64,000 nucleotides of DNA from Thiemannella venezuelensis. Its GTDB lineage: Bacteria; Actinomycetota; Actinomycetes; Streptosporangiales; Streptosporangiaceae. Positions 43,589 through 53,066 of this stretch are shown piece after piece. Under the pieces are notes generated by a model. That model did no database searches, was not told the origin of the DNA, and was given only the letters and a program-made list of their open reading frames with translations. Location: positions 1-64,000 of the forward strand of contig NZ_JACHJJ010000034.1 of the NCBI RefSeq assembly GCF_014203605.1, read 5' to 3'. The position numbers were made by a program, and so were the translations under genes. How positions within the stretch are numbered: the first letter of the stretch is position 1; each line of letters begins with the position of its first letter.

Positions 43589-44680
43589 ATGAGCACTCCC
43601 CCTTTCGACGTCGCCGTCATCGGCGCCGGGCAGTCCGGCCTGGCCGCCGCCCACGCCCTGCTGAACGCGGGCCTGCGCCCGCTGGTGCTGGAGGCCGGCC
43701 CGCGCACGGCCGGATCCTGGCCCGCCTACTACGACAGCCTCACCCTGTTCTCCCCCGCCCGCCACAGCGCCCTGCCCGGCGCGCCGTTCGGAGGGGATCC
43801 GGACCGCTACCCGCACCGCGACGAGGTCGTCGCCTACCTGGAGCGCTACGCGGCCGGCCTGGACGCCGAGATCCGCACCGGTGCCGCCGTCACCGAGGTG
43901 CGGGCCGAGGGCGGCGATCTCGTCGTCCGGCTCGCCGACGGCACCGCCCTGCCCGCACCCGCGGTGATCGCCGCGAGCGGCTCCTTCGGCAACCCGTGCC
44001 TGCCCGCCCTCCCGGGGCAGGAGCGCTTCACGGGACGGATTCTGCACGCCGCCGCCTACCGCGCCCCGTCCCCCTACGCCGGCCGGCGCATCGTGGTGGT
44101 CGGCGCGGGAAACTCCGCCGTCCAGATCGCCCACGACCTCGCCCCCGTCGCCGCGGTCACCCTGGCGACTCGCACGGCGATCCGCTTCGTCGACCAGCGC
44201 CCCCTTGGACGTGACCTGCACTTCTGGTTCACCGTGACCGGTTTCGACCGGCTGCCCGCCCGCCTGATCGCCTCCCCGCCGACCACGCCGGTCCTCGATG
44301 ACGGCCGCTACCGCCGTGCCCTGGCCGAGGGACGGATGGACCGGCGGGAGATGTTCACCGGTTTCGCCGGCGAGGAGGTGATCTGGGCCGACGGAACCCG
44401 GGAGCACGTCGACGCGGTCATCTTCGCCACCGGATACCGGCCCCACCTGCCCTACCTGCATGCGCTCGGCGCCCTGGACGGACTGGGCCGCCCCCTCCGG
44501 CGCGGCGGCCTGTCCGCCGTCCACGCCGGGCTCGGTTTCCTGGGCCTGGAATGGCAGCGCAGCCCCTCCTCCAACACCCTGCGCGGCGTCGGCCGCGACG
44601 CCGCGCACCTGGCCCGGCGCCTGGCCGGTCACCTCAAGGCCCGCCGCGGCATCCGCCCGAGGGCCCGGACGGGCCGGTGA
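43589..44680 (+). CDS. ArsO-like flavin-dependent monooxygenase
   Basis: This 363-residue CzcO-type flavoprotein has an FAD motif VAVIGAGQSGLAAAHALLNA, an NADPH motif IVVVGAGNSAVQIAHDLAPV and the FATGYRP ending typical of flavin monooxygenases. Single-domain members are called ArsO when linked with arsR, as here across the shared palindrome. It likely oxidises arsenite or an organoarsenical, but substrate is unproven. The ATG lies ten bases after the palindrome, so ArsR binding would block it directly. Confidence 0.8.
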   Translation: MSTPPFDVAVIGAGQSGLAAAHALLNAGLRPLVLEAGPRTAGSWPAYYDSLTLFSPARHSALPGAPFGGDPDRYPHRDEVVAYLERYAAGLDAEIRTGAAVTEVRAEGGDLVVRLADGTALPAPAVIAASGSFGNPCLPALPGQERFTGRILHAAAYRAPSPYAGRRIVVVGAGNSAVQIAHDLAPVAAVTLATRTAIRFVDQRPLGRDLHFWFTVTGFDRLPARLIASPPTTPVLDDGRYRRALAEGRMDRREMFTGFAGEEVIWADGTREHVDAVIFATGYRPHLPYLHALGALDGLGRPLRRGGLSAVHAGLGFLGLEWQRSPSSNTLRGVGRDAAHLARRLAGHLKARRGIRPRARTGR

Positions 44681-44796
44681 ACGGCCCGGCCCCGGTCACG
44701 CCCGCCGTACCCCCGGCCGCGGAATGACGGGGCCGGTTCCCCCCGAGGGACCCGGACACGTGATCCCGGCCCCGAGGCGCCGTCCCGCCGCTCGCC

Positions 44797-45447
44797 TCAA
44801 CGGCCGAGACCGGCGTCACGGGCCCGGACGATGGCCTCGGCGCGGTCGGCGACGTGCATCTTGGCGAAGATGTTGGAAACGTTGTTGCGCACCGTCTTCG
44901 GCGACAGGAAAAGGGCCGAGGCGATCTGCGCGTTGGACCGGCCGGCCGCGACCAGTGCGAGGATCTCCCGCTCGCGCGACGTGAGCTGCGGGAACACCGG
45001 GTTGCCGACGGCCGCGGGGTTCTGGAAGAACTCGGCCACCCGCGACGCGACGGCCGGGCCGAAGATCGTCTCGCCGTGCGCGACGGCGGTGATCGCGCGG
45101 ACGATCTCCGCCTGACCGGCTCCCTTGAGCAGGTAACCGCGGGCGCCGGCGCGCATGGCCGCGAACAGGGTGGCGTCCTCCTCCGACATGGTCAGCACGA
45201 CGACGCCGATGTGCGGGCTGTCGGCCACGATCCGCCGGGTGGCCTCGATGCCGTCGAGCCCGGGCATCCGCACGTCCATCACGATCACGTCGGGCTGCAG
45301 GCCGGCGGCGCGCTCGACCGCCTCCGCGCCGTCCGCGGCCGTTCCCGCCACCTCGATGCCCGGGATGGAGCCGAGCAGCACCGCGAGCCCGTCCCGGTAG
45401 ACCGGGTGGTCGTCGGCCAGCAACACGCGGATGGCCTCCTCAGACAC
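44797..45447 (-). CDS. LuxR/NarL-family response regulator
   Basis: This 216-residue protein has a receiver domain (acidic pocket LLADDHP, phosphoacceptor Asp in DVIVMDVRMPG, conserved Lys in YLLKGAG) and a C-terminal LuxR helix-turn-helix (LTSREREILALVAAGRSNAQ). The start overlaps the histidine kinase stop by eight bases, so the pair forms a two-component system. Targets may include the divergent membrane protein gene and its own operon through the inverted repeat at 47480-47505. Confidence 0.9.
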   Translation of the reverse strand: MSEEAIRVLLADDHPVYRDGLAVLLGSIPGIEVAGTAADGAEAVERAAGLQPDVIVMDVRMPGLDGIEATRRIVADSPHIGVVVLTMSEEDATLFAAMRAGARGYLLKGAGQAEIVRAITAVAHGETIFGPAVASRVAEFFQNPAAVGNPVFPQLTSREREILALVAAGRSNAQIASALFLSPKTVRNNVSNIFAKMHVADRAEAIVRARDAGLGR

Positions 45448-47479
45448 CCGCCACCTCCTCTATCGGCAACCGCGCGCCGACCAGGGTCCCGCCGCCCGGA
45501 GGGCAGCTCACCCGGCAGTCCCCGCCCAGCTCGGCCGCGCGCTCACGCAGCGACTGCATGCCGACCCCGGCCACCACGTCGGGCGCGATTCCCGTGCCGT
45601 CGTCGCGTACCGCCACGTCGAGCGCGCCTTCCCGGACACGCAGGGTGATGTCGCAGCGCACCGCGCCCGCGTGCTTGACCACGTTGGCCAGCGCCTCGGA
45701 CACAATACGGTAGGCCGCCACCTCCACCGCCGCAGGCAGCGCGTCCAGCGCGCCGTCGCCGGTGACACGGACGTCGAGTGCGGCCGAGCGGAACCTGCCG
45801 GCCTGCTGCTCGATCGCGCGCAGCAGGCCCAGCTCGTCGAGCGCCGGCGGGCGCAGGTCGTGCACCAGCCTGCGCACCTCCGTCAGCACTCCGGACACCT
45901 CGCCCGCCGTCTGCTCCAGCAACCGGTCGGCCTGGGCGGGATCGGTGGCCGCGAGATTGCGCGCCGCCTCGACGCGCAGCCGCAGCGCGCCCAGGGTCGG
46001 GCCCAGCCCGTCGTGCAGGTCGCGGCGGAGTCTGCGGCGCTCCTCCTCTCGGGCCAGGACCATCTGGGCGCGGATGCGTTGCAGGTCGGCGCTGAGCTCG
46101 GTGGCCCGGGCGGCCGCGGCGGCCTGCCGTACGAGATCGCCCAGCAGCCGCTGGTCGCCCTCGCTCAGGTCGGTACGGCACAGCACCAGCCGCCCCACGA
46201 CCTCGCCCCGGTACGCCACCGGCAGCGACACCGAGGGCCCGCGGGGCGTGCCGTGCTCCACCACGGATCGGTCTCCGTTCGGGCGTTCGATCTCCACCCG
46301 CACGTAGACGAGCCGGAACGCCTGGGCCAGCGTCGTCGCGACCGCGATCAGCTGCTCGTCCGGATCGGTCGCCAGCTCCAGCCGCTCGGCCAGTGTGGAG
46401 ACCGCGGCGTAGGGATCGTGTCCCGTCCCGCGTACGAGCCGTCGCACCCCGCGCCACAGCCAGCCGCGCAGCGGCGCGTAGAGCACGGCGACGATCGCGA
46501 TCGCGGCCAGGGCGGAGTCGCGCTCGCCGAGCACGCTGCCCGCCACCGTGAACACCGCCACGTCCACCAGCACCACCAGCGCGGCCAGCGCCCCGTAGGC
46601 CACAGTGGCCGACAGCAGCCTGTCGATGTCGTACAGCCGGTATTTGGCGACCGCCACGACCACCGCCGCCGATGTGAGAGCGATGGCCAGGACGAACGTC
46701 GCCACCGGCACCTCGGGCGGTACCCGCAGCGGCAGCAGCAGCACGATCATGTCCACCAGCGCCGCCCACATCAGCCACCGGATCTGGGCTCGCCGTTCGG
46801 GGTCGGCCGCCCGGTAACGGCTCACCGTCACCGCGAACGGGATCACCAGGCTCACCAGGATCGACGGGTACGCCACCTGCAGCGCGGGCTCCCAGAACCC
46901 GTACGGCAGTGCGATCGCCAGCGGGTCGAGATCCAGTCGGGCGATCTCGGGCGGCAGTGGGACGCCGTGGAACCGCGTCAGAACCGCCGCCGGCGCCGTG
47001 ATCACCAGAGCGGACAGCAGCCCGGTGAACGCCAGGCTCGTGACCGACAGCGCGCGCCAGACCCGGCCCGCCGGCAGCCGCCCGTCCGGGAACAGCAGGA
47101 TCAGTATCGGCAGCCCGAGCAGCAGTGTGGCGCCGAAACGGGCGTAGAACCAGTAGGCGGCCGACGCGCCCGGCGTCCCCGGCACCACGTAGACGGCGTG
47201 CACCGCCCAGCTCACCGCCAGGCCGTCCACCAGCCACAGCAGCCCGAACCCGGTCAGCACCCAGGCCACGGCGTGGCGCGGCAGCATGCGCAACAGCAGC
47301 GCGCCCGGCACGAGCATCGCCAGCCCCGACAGCGCCGAAGGCCAGCCGGGCTCCAGCCCCGCCGCGTCCGGCACCGGGACTCCGCCCGCGCGGACGTCCA
47401 GCGCCACCGTCGCGACCGCGATGACCAGGCCGGCGACGGCAGGCACGACCGACAACGCTACTCGTCCCTTATCTGTCAT
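45440..47479 (-). CDS. HisKA_3-type sensor histidine kinase with membrane sensor and GAF domain
   Basis: This 679-residue kinase has an N-terminal membrane part of eight or more helices (residues 1-330, with DGLAVSWAVHAVYVVPGTPG), a GAF-like domain (about 360-480), a HisKA_3 dimerisation domain with the phospho-His in RRDLHDGLGPTLGALRL, and a HATPase (EALANVVKHAGA, DDGTGIAPDV, GVGMQSLRERA). ATG 47479 begins the first helix; the frame remains open upstream through unrelated DNA. It phosphorylates the overlapping LuxR-type regulator. Signal is unknown. Confidence 0.85.
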   Translation of the reverse strand: MTDKGRVALSVVPAVAGLVIAVATVALDVRAGGVPVPDAAGLEPGWPSALSGLAMLVPGALLLRMLPRHAVAWVLTGFGLLWLVDGLAVSWAVHAVYVVPGTPGASAAYWFYARFGATLLLGLPILILLFPDGRLPAGRVWRALSVTSLAFTGLLSALVITAPAAVLTRFHGVPLPPEIARLDLDPLAIALPYGFWEPALQVAYPSILVSLVIPFAVTVSRYRAADPERRAQIRWLMWAALVDMIVLLLPLRVPPEVPVATFVLAIALTSAAVVVAVAKYRLYDIDRLLSATVAYGALAALVVLVDVAVFTVAGSVLGERDSALAAIAIVAVLYAPLRGWLWRGVRRLVRGTGHDPYAAVSTLAERLELATDPDEQLIAVATTLAQAFRLVYVRVEIERPNGDRSVVEHGTPRGPSVSLPVAYRGEVVGRLVLCRTDLSEGDQRLLGDLVRQAAAAARATELSADLQRIRAQMVLAREEERRRLRRDLHDGLGPTLGALRLRVEAARNLAATDPAQADRLLEQTAGEVSGVLTEVRRLVHDLRPPALDELGLLRAIEQQAGRFRSAALDVRVTGDGALDALPAAVEVAAYRIVSEALANVVKHAGAVRCDITLRVREGALDVAVRDDGTGIAPDVVAGVGMQSLRERAAELGGDCRVSCPPGGGTLVGARLPIEEVAGV

Positions 47480-47505
47480 GACACGAATTACACCCGATTC
47501 GTGTC
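47480..47505. promoter_or_regulatory. Inverted repeat GACACGAAT-N8-ATTCGTGTC
   Basis: Perfect nine-base arms (47480-47488 and 47497-47505) lie immediately before the kinase start and 105 bases before the divergent membrane protein gene. It is a strong candidate binding site for the cognate LuxR-type regulator. Confidence 0.6.
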
Positions 47506-47609
47506 CCTCTGGTCTCGGGGCACCGGTCCCGTCCGGAACGGGACACCGGCCTCTGCCCGCCCGGGTCTCCCGGCGCGGAGGCTGGTGCCACGACAAGAAA
47601 GGAACGGCC

Positions 47610-48263
47610 ATGAACACCCACATCAGCACCACCCCGGCCAGGGCCAGGACCGACGTTCCCGCCCACGACCGGCCGTCCGCCCCCGGCGGCATCACCCCCT
47701 CCGCCGTGCGCCGACTCGGCCTCGCGCTCACCGCGGGCACCCTGGCCTGGGCCACGAGCATCTTCCTCTTCGGAACCGTGAACGAGGGGTTCGCGGAACG
47801 CGTCGGCGACCTGACCGGCCTCGCCTTCCAGGCGGGCGTGTTCGCCCTGCTCACCATCCAGATCCGGACCCGGGCGACGGGCTTGTCGCGGACCTCCAGG
47901 GTCATGCTCAAGGTCGAGCTCGTCCTGCTCGGCCTGGCCAGTGTGTGGTCGCTGCTGCACGGGCTGCTCCCCGAGCCCGCCCAGGACCACATGGCACTGG
48001 GCGTCCTCGACGCCTTCTGGCCGCTGTCCATGCTGGGAATGATGATCATCAGCGTGAAACTGGCGGCGGCCGGCCGGTGGCGGGGGCCGCTGCGCTGGTG
48101 GCCGCTGATCGCGGAGAGCTGGGGCGTGGTGACGGTGCCGCTGTTCATCGCGTTCGGCGAGGGCGCGTCGCGCTGGGTCGGCGGCGGGCACCTGCTCATC
48201 GGCTACGCCGCGCTCGGCGCACTCCTCGCCCTCCGTCCCGGCCTGGTCCTCCCGCGTGACTGA
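47610..48263 (+). CDS. Integral membrane protein of unknown function
   Basis: This 217-residue protein has a 40-residue polar start and about six hydrophobic helices (LGLALTAGTLAWATSIFLFG, LTGLAFQAGVFALLTIQI, VELVLLGLASVWSLLHGLL, and others). AGAAAGGAA precedes ATG 47610. It is divergent from the two-component genes across the inverted repeat, so it may be their output, for example an envelope stress or efflux-related protein. No family is recognised. Confidence 0.7.
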   Translation: MNTHISTTPARARTDVPAHDRPSAPGGITPSAVRRLGLALTAGTLAWATSIFLFGTVNEGFAERVGDLTGLAFQAGVFALLTIQIRTRATGLSRTSRVMLKVELVLLGLASVWSLLHGLLPEPAQDHMALGVLDAFWPLSMLGMMIISVKLAAAGRWRGPLRWWPLIAESWGVVTVPLFIAFGEGASRWVGGGHLLIGYAALGALLALRPGLVLPRD

Positions 48264-48498
48264 CCCGGCGCGACCGCCGTCTCCCCCGTACGGCACGCGG
48301 CGTGACGCGAGGGGCGCGGGGACCGCCCGTCCAGGGCGGATTCCCGGCTCCGGCGCGGCGGGCCGTACGGACGGGGCCGGCCGACCGGCAGGACAACATT
48401 AGAACAAGTATCAATAAATGGGATGTTGAGTGCGATAAGGGTAGGAACGTCTTGTCTCTATAAGAATCGCCGTCGAGTGATCCACGGGAGATGAGACC
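48264..48498. other. Intergenic region with A/T-rich promoter upstream of the GAF/PAS kinase
   Basis: The first half is GC-rich with no gene. The A/T-rich second half (from about 48390) holds a TATAAG -10-like hexamer at 48459-48464 without an obvious -35 partner. Nothing else is seen. Confidence 0.4.
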
Positions 48499-51141
48499 GT
48501 GAAGACGGAAGACCAAATCCATGATCCGAAGCGGCTTGAGGCGCTACGCGAAACGGGTCTGCTGGAGACTTCCCGCGCTCCGCTCCTGGACCAGGTGACC
48601 CGGATGGCGATCCGCCTGCTGCACGTGCGGGCGGCGATGGTGACGCTGATCACCGAGGACCGGCAGATCATCCTGAGTTCCGCGGGGATCAACGGGTCCC
48701 CGTCCAGGCGGCAGACGCCCCTGTCGCAGTCGATGTGCCGGCACCTGATCGTCGACGACGCGCCGCTGCTGGTGGCCGACGCCCGGCGCGACGAGCGGTG
48801 GCGCGGGATCGGGGCCGTCTCCCGCGGAGAACTGACCGCCTACGCCGGCATGCCGCTGCATTCGCCCGAAGGCCGGCCGCTGGGCGCCCTGTGCGTGATC
48901 GACGACCACTCCCACTCATGGCGGCACGACGAGCTGGAGACGCTGGAGGACCTGGCCTCGATGGCGGAGGCGGAGATCGCCTCCCGGTCGGCCGAGCGCA
49001 GGGCCCGGCAGGAGCTGGAGGAGGAGCGCACGTTCCTGTCGGCCCTGCTGGACAGCCTCGACGTCCCGGTCGCCGCCTGTGACGCCGAGGGCCGGATCGC
49101 CCGCTTCAACACGCCGATGCGGGAAGCCCTCCAGACGGAGGAGACACTGGCGGACAAGAGCCAGTGGGCGCGGGTCTACCAGCTGTTCCACCCCGACGGG
49201 AAGCACCTGCTGGCGGTCGACGAACTCCCCTTGGTCCGGGCCATGAGGGAGCGGTTCACCGGCCAGGAGGTCGTGGTCCGCACCCCGGGGAGGCCCCCGC
49301 GCCGGTTCCTCGTCAACGGCCATCCGCTCACCGCCCCCGGCGGACGCAACCTCGGCGCGGTGACCGCCGCCCACGACGTCACCGTCCAGCGCCGGGTCGA
49401 GCTGCGCCGCAGCATCCGGCACGCCGTGACGCAGGCACTGGCCGATGCGGGCTCCGCCGAGCAGGCCGCCCACGGCGTGATCGGCGCGATCACCGGCACG
49501 CTCGGCTGGACCTGCGGCGAGTACTGGCAGATCGCCCCCGGGGAGACCCGCATCACCCGCGCCGGATCCTGGGTACGGCCCGGCCGGAAGCTGCCGGACT
49601 TCACCGGCGAGGACCCGATGACCCTGCGCTCCGGGCAGGGGCTGCCCGGGCGGGTGCAGGACTCCGGCCGCCCGCTCTGGATCCGCGACCTGCGCGCCGA
49701 ACCGGAGGTCATGGTCCGCCTCGAAGAGGCGCTCGGCTCCGGCCTGCGCACGGCCGTCGGGCTCCCGGTGCACAGCGGCGAACGGGTGCTGGCCGTACTG
49801 ACCTTCTTCTCCGACACCGTCGAGGAGCCCGACGACGAGCTGCTCGACCTGCTCGGCGACGTGTGCGCCCACGTCGGCCGGTACATGGAGCGCCGCCGGG
49901 CCGAGGACCTCGCGCTGGCCCTGACCGCCAGCCGCCGCCGCTTCGACCAGGTCGTCTCCCAGGTCGACGACCTGGTGTGGACCATCGAGATCGACGACGA
50001 CCGGGTGCGCGTGCTCTACCTGAGCGGGAACACCACCGGGATATTCGGCGGTCAGCTCCCCCAGAGCTTCGACGCGGTCACCTTCGTCGAAGAACACGTC
50101 CATCCCGACGACCGGCAGGACTACGCCGACATGCACGCCGTGATGCGTACCGGGAGACCCGCCCGGGCCGAGTACCGCCTCACCGGCCTGGACGGCGTCA
50201 CCCGCTGGGTCTGGAGCCGGACGGTCCCGTACCGGGAGAACGGCCGGCTCTTCGCCGACGGCGTCTCCACCGACATCACCGAGCGGCGCAAGCTGCAGGA
50301 GGATCACGAACGCCTGCTCGCCCGGGAGCGCGAGCAGGTCCGCCGGCTGCGGGAGCTGGACCGGATGAAGGACGAACTGGTCGCCGTGGTCAGCCACGAG
50401 TTGCGCTCCCCCGTCGCCGTGGTCCGCAACTACGCCGAACTGCTCCTGGACGATCCGGGCCTGGACGACGCGCAGCGCGTGTTCGCCGACGTGATCGACC
50501 GCAAGAGCACCCACCTCCAGCACCTGGTCGACGGCCTGCTGGACCTGGCCCGCCTCGACGCGGGCCACGTCGGCATCGACCCCCGCCCGCTCTCGCTGAC
50601 CCGGCTGGTGAACCAGGCCGTGGACGAGCACCGGGCCGCCGCCGAGGCCAGGCACCTGTCCGTCGTCACGGAACTGGACCGCCACCTGCCCGTGCACGGC
50701 GACCCGATGCGGCTCCGCCAGGTGCTGGACAACCTGCTCTCCAACGCGATCAAGTACACCCCCGACGGGGGCACCGTCACCGTCACCGCCGGCTGCGACG
50801 GGGAGAGCACCGGGAACGGGGCCTGCCGGAAGGGAGACGGCCGGAAGGGAGACGGCCGGAAGGGAGACGGCCGGAAGGGAGACGGCCGGAAGGGAACGGT
50901 CGTGCTGACCGTCGCCGACACCGGCATCGGAATCCCCGCCGAGCAGTACCCGCGGCTGTTCGACCGGTTCTTCCGCGCCTCCACCGCGGTGGATTCCGGG
51001 ATCAAGGGCACCGGCCTGGGCCTGGCCATCACCAAATCGATCGTCGAGGCGCACGGGGGCGGCATCGTCGCCGCGCCGAGGGAGGGCGGCGGCACCGTCT
51101 TCACGGTACGCCTGCCGGTCGATCCGTCGGCACCGCACTGA
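48499..51141 (+). CDS. GAF/PAS hybrid-sensing histidine kinase with tandem-repeat insert
   Basis: This 880-residue soluble kinase has, in order, GAF (about 20-165), PAS (about 180-300), a second GAF (about 305-460), a PAS with PAC segment (about 475-600), HisKA with H633 in VVSHELRSPVAVV, and a HATPase (NLLSNAIKYTPDGG, DTGIGIP, GTGLGLAITKS). Between the N box and the G1 box, four exact copies of a 15-base unit insert RKGDG repeats. GTG 48499 follows GGGAGATGAG. No partner regulator is adjacent. Ligands are unknown. Confidence 0.85.
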   Translation: MKTEDQIHDPKRLEALRETGLLETSRAPLLDQVTRMAIRLLHVRAAMVTLITEDRQIILSSAGINGSPSRRQTPLSQSMCRHLIVDDAPLLVADARRDERWRGIGAVSRGELTAYAGMPLHSPEGRPLGALCVIDDHSHSWRHDELETLEDLASMAEAEIASRSAERRARQELEEERTFLSALLDSLDVPVAACDAEGRIARFNTPMREALQTEETLADKSQWARVYQLFHPDGKHLLAVDELPLVRAMRERFTGQEVVVRTPGRPPRRFLVNGHPLTAPGGRNLGAVTAAHDVTVQRRVELRRSIRHAVTQALADAGSAEQAAHGVIGAITGTLGWTCGEYWQIAPGETRITRAGSWVRPGRKLPDFTGEDPMTLRSGQGLPGRVQDSGRPLWIRDLRAEPEVMVRLEEALGSGLRTAVGLPVHSGERVLAVLTFFSDTVEEPDDELLDLLGDVCAHVGRYMERRRAEDLALALTASRRRFDQVVSQVDDLVWTIEIDDDRVRVLYLSGNTTGIFGGQLPQSFDAVTFVEEHVHPDDRQDYADMHAVMRTGRPARAEYRLTGLDGVTRWVWSRTVPYRENGRLFADGVSTDITERRKLQEDHERLLAREREQVRRLRELDRMKDELVAVVSHELRSPVAVVRNYAELLLDDPGLDDAQRVFADVIDRKSTHLQHLVDGLLDLARLDAGHVGIDPRPLSLTRLVNQAVDEHRAAAEARHLSVVTELDRHLPVHGDPMRLRQVLDNLLSNAIKYTPDGGTVTVTAGCDGESTGNGACRKGDGRKGDGRKGDGRKGDGRKGTVVLTVADTGIGIPAEQYPRLFDRFFRASTAVDSGIKGTGLGLAITKSIVEAHGGGIVAAPREGGGTVFTVRLPVDPSAPH
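50826..50895 (+). repeat. In-frame 15-base tandem repeat in the kinase ATPase domain
   Basis: CCGGAAGGGAGACGG is repeated exactly four times (50826-50885), then a partial fifth copy, encoding R-K-G-D-G repeats. Copy number can change by slippage without frameshift. Confidence 0.9.
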
Positions 51142-51310
51142 GCCGCCGGGCGACGGGATCCCGGCGGGCCCCGGCCCGCCCGCGCCGGCCCGAGCGCACC
51201 GGGAGGTGTCCGCCGGAGCGGAGCGAGGCCGGGCACCGGCTTCCCCGCCCGCCGGCGCGGGGTGGAAGACTGGTCCGGGGAGGATCGGCCCGGGACGTGA
51301 AGGAGTGGGC

Positions 51311-53035
51311 GTGGGCGGCAGGCCGTTGGTTCCGCACATGCGGCTGGATGAGCTGCTGTCGGAGCTGCAGGACCGGCTGGAGGCGGTGCTGGCGACCCGG
51401 GACCGGGTGCACGCCCTGCTGGAGGCCGTCGTCTCGGTCGGCAGCGACCTGGACCTGGAGACCGTGCTCCGGCGGATCATCGAGGCGGCCACCCGGCTGG
51501 TCGACGCCCGCTACGGGGCGCTCGGCGTGGTCGGCGAGGGCGGCACGCTGGAGCGGTTCATCCCGGTGGGGATGACCGAGGAGGAGATCGCGCGGGTCGA
51601 CCACTGGCCGCACGGCAAGGGCCTGCTCGGGCTGCTGGTCAAGGAGCCGCAGACGCTCCGGATGGCCGACATCACCGACCACCCCGAGTCGTACGGCTTC
51701 CCCGAGGGCCACCCGCCGATGCGCGGCTTCCTGGGTGTGCCCATCCGGGTCCGCGACGAGGTGTTCGGCAACCTCTACCTGACCGAGAAGGCCAGAGGGG
51801 GCGTTTTCGACGACGAGGACGAGGCCGTGGTGGTCGCGCTGGCCACGGCCGCGGGCGTGGCGATCGAGAACGCCCGGCTGTACGACGAGACCCGGCGGCG
51901 CGAAGACTGGCTGCGGGTCTCCACCGAGATGACCACCGGCCTGCTCTCGGGTGACGATCCCGGCCAGGTGCTGGCCACCATGGCCCGGCGCGCCCGGGAG
52001 CTGACCCACGCCGACACGGTCACGGTGAGCTTCCCGCACGGCGAGGGCATCCGGATCGAGATCGCCGGAGGGCTCGGCGCCGAGCACCTGCGCGGCCAGG
52101 ACCTGTCGCCGGAGGACTCGCCGGCCGGCGCCGCGCTGCGCACCGGCGAGACGCAGAGCACGCCGGATCTGCGCGAGCACACGGCCTACCCGCCCTACCT
52201 GCGGGACGTGCCGCTGGGACCGGCGATCGCCGTGCCGCTGGGCAAGGCCGGAGCGGTCCGCGGCGTGCTCGGCCTGGCCAAACAGGCCGGGTCGCCGTCG
52301 TTCAACGAGGCGGACCTGCGGATGGCCGAGGCGCTGGGTGATCAGGCGGCGGTCGCGCTGGAGCTGGCCGACGCGCGCCGCGACGCCGAGCGGCTGGGCC
52401 TGCTGGAGGACCGCGACCGCATCGCCAAGGATCTGCACGACGTGGTCATCCAGCGGCTGTTCGCGGTCGCCATGACCTTGATGAGCATGGTCAAGAGGGT
52501 GGACGACCCCACCGCGGCGGGCCGGCTGCAGCACGCGGTGGACGAGCTGGACCAGACCATCAAGGAGATCCGCTCCACGATCTTCGCGCTGCAGGCTCCG
52601 CCGCCGGCGTCCGGCGCCGTCCGCAGCCTGCGCGGCCAGGTGACGGAGCTGGTGGAGGCGGCGCGCGAGCAGCTCGGTTTCATGCCCGGGATCCGGTTGG
52701 AGGGCCCGCTGGACAACACGGTGCCCGAGGAACTGGCCGAGCAGTTGCGGGCGGTGCTGCGGGAGGCGCTGTCCAACGTCGCCCGGCACGCGCGGGCGGG
52801 CAGGGCCCAGGTCCTGGTGGGGGTCAGCGAGGGCACGTTGCTGCTGGAGGTCAAGGACGACGGCGTCGGCATCCCCGAGGGCGGGCGCCGCAGCGGATTG
52901 CGCAACCTCGCCGAGCGGGCGGCGCGCCTGGGCGGCACGTTCACCGCCGAACGGGCCGAGGGCGGCGGGAGCCGCCTGCGCTGGCGGGTGCCCCTCGACC
53001 GGAGGCGGTCCCCGGACACGACCTCCGCGCCCTGA
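51311..53035 (+). CDS. DosS/DevS-like haem-sensing GAF histidine kinase
   Basis: This 574-residue soluble kinase has two GAF domains (about 35-200 and 215-355), HisKA_3 with H376 in KDLHDVVIQRLFAVAM, and a HATPase. GAF-A carries GHPPMRGFLGVPIRVRD and GNLYLTEK: H134 and Y156 are 22 residues apart, as are the haem-ligand His149 and distal Tyr171 of mycobacterial DosS. An oxygen/NO/CO-sensing haem is therefore likely. GTG 51311 has AAGGAG five bases upstream. No DosR-type regulator gene is in the window; DosR-like boxes precede downstream genes. Confidence 0.85.
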   Translation: MGGRPLVPHMRLDELLSELQDRLEAVLATRDRVHALLEAVVSVGSDLDLETVLRRIIEAATRLVDARYGALGVVGEGGTLERFIPVGMTEEEIARVDHWPHGKGLLGLLVKEPQTLRMADITDHPESYGFPEGHPPMRGFLGVPIRVRDEVFGNLYLTEKARGGVFDDEDEAVVVALATAAGVAIENARLYDETRRREDWLRVSTEMTTGLLSGDDPGQVLATMARRARELTHADTVTVSFPHGEGIRIEIAGGLGAEHLRGQDLSPEDSPAGAALRTGETQSTPDLREHTAYPPYLRDVPLGPAIAVPLGKAGAVRGVLGLAKQAGSPSFNEADLRMAEALGDQAAVALELADARRDAERLGLLEDRDRIAKDLHDVVIQRLFAVAMTLMSMVKRVDDPTAAGRLQHAVDELDQTIKEIRSTIFALQAPPPASGAVRSLRGQVTELVEAAREQLGFMPGIRLEGPLDNTVPEELAEQLRAVLREALSNVARHARAGRAQVLVGVSEGTLLLEVKDDGVGIPEGGRRSGLRNLAERAARLGGTFTAERAEGGGSRLRWRVPLDRRRSPDTTSAP

Positions 53036-53066
53036 GGTCCGGGCGGGCCGGTCTTCCGGGCCGGAG

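Noticed and set aside
51262-51290. GACTGGTCCGGGG before the DosS-like kinase as a DosR-like box
   Set aside because: The half sites are two bases too close and the match is weak; not counted among the boxes.
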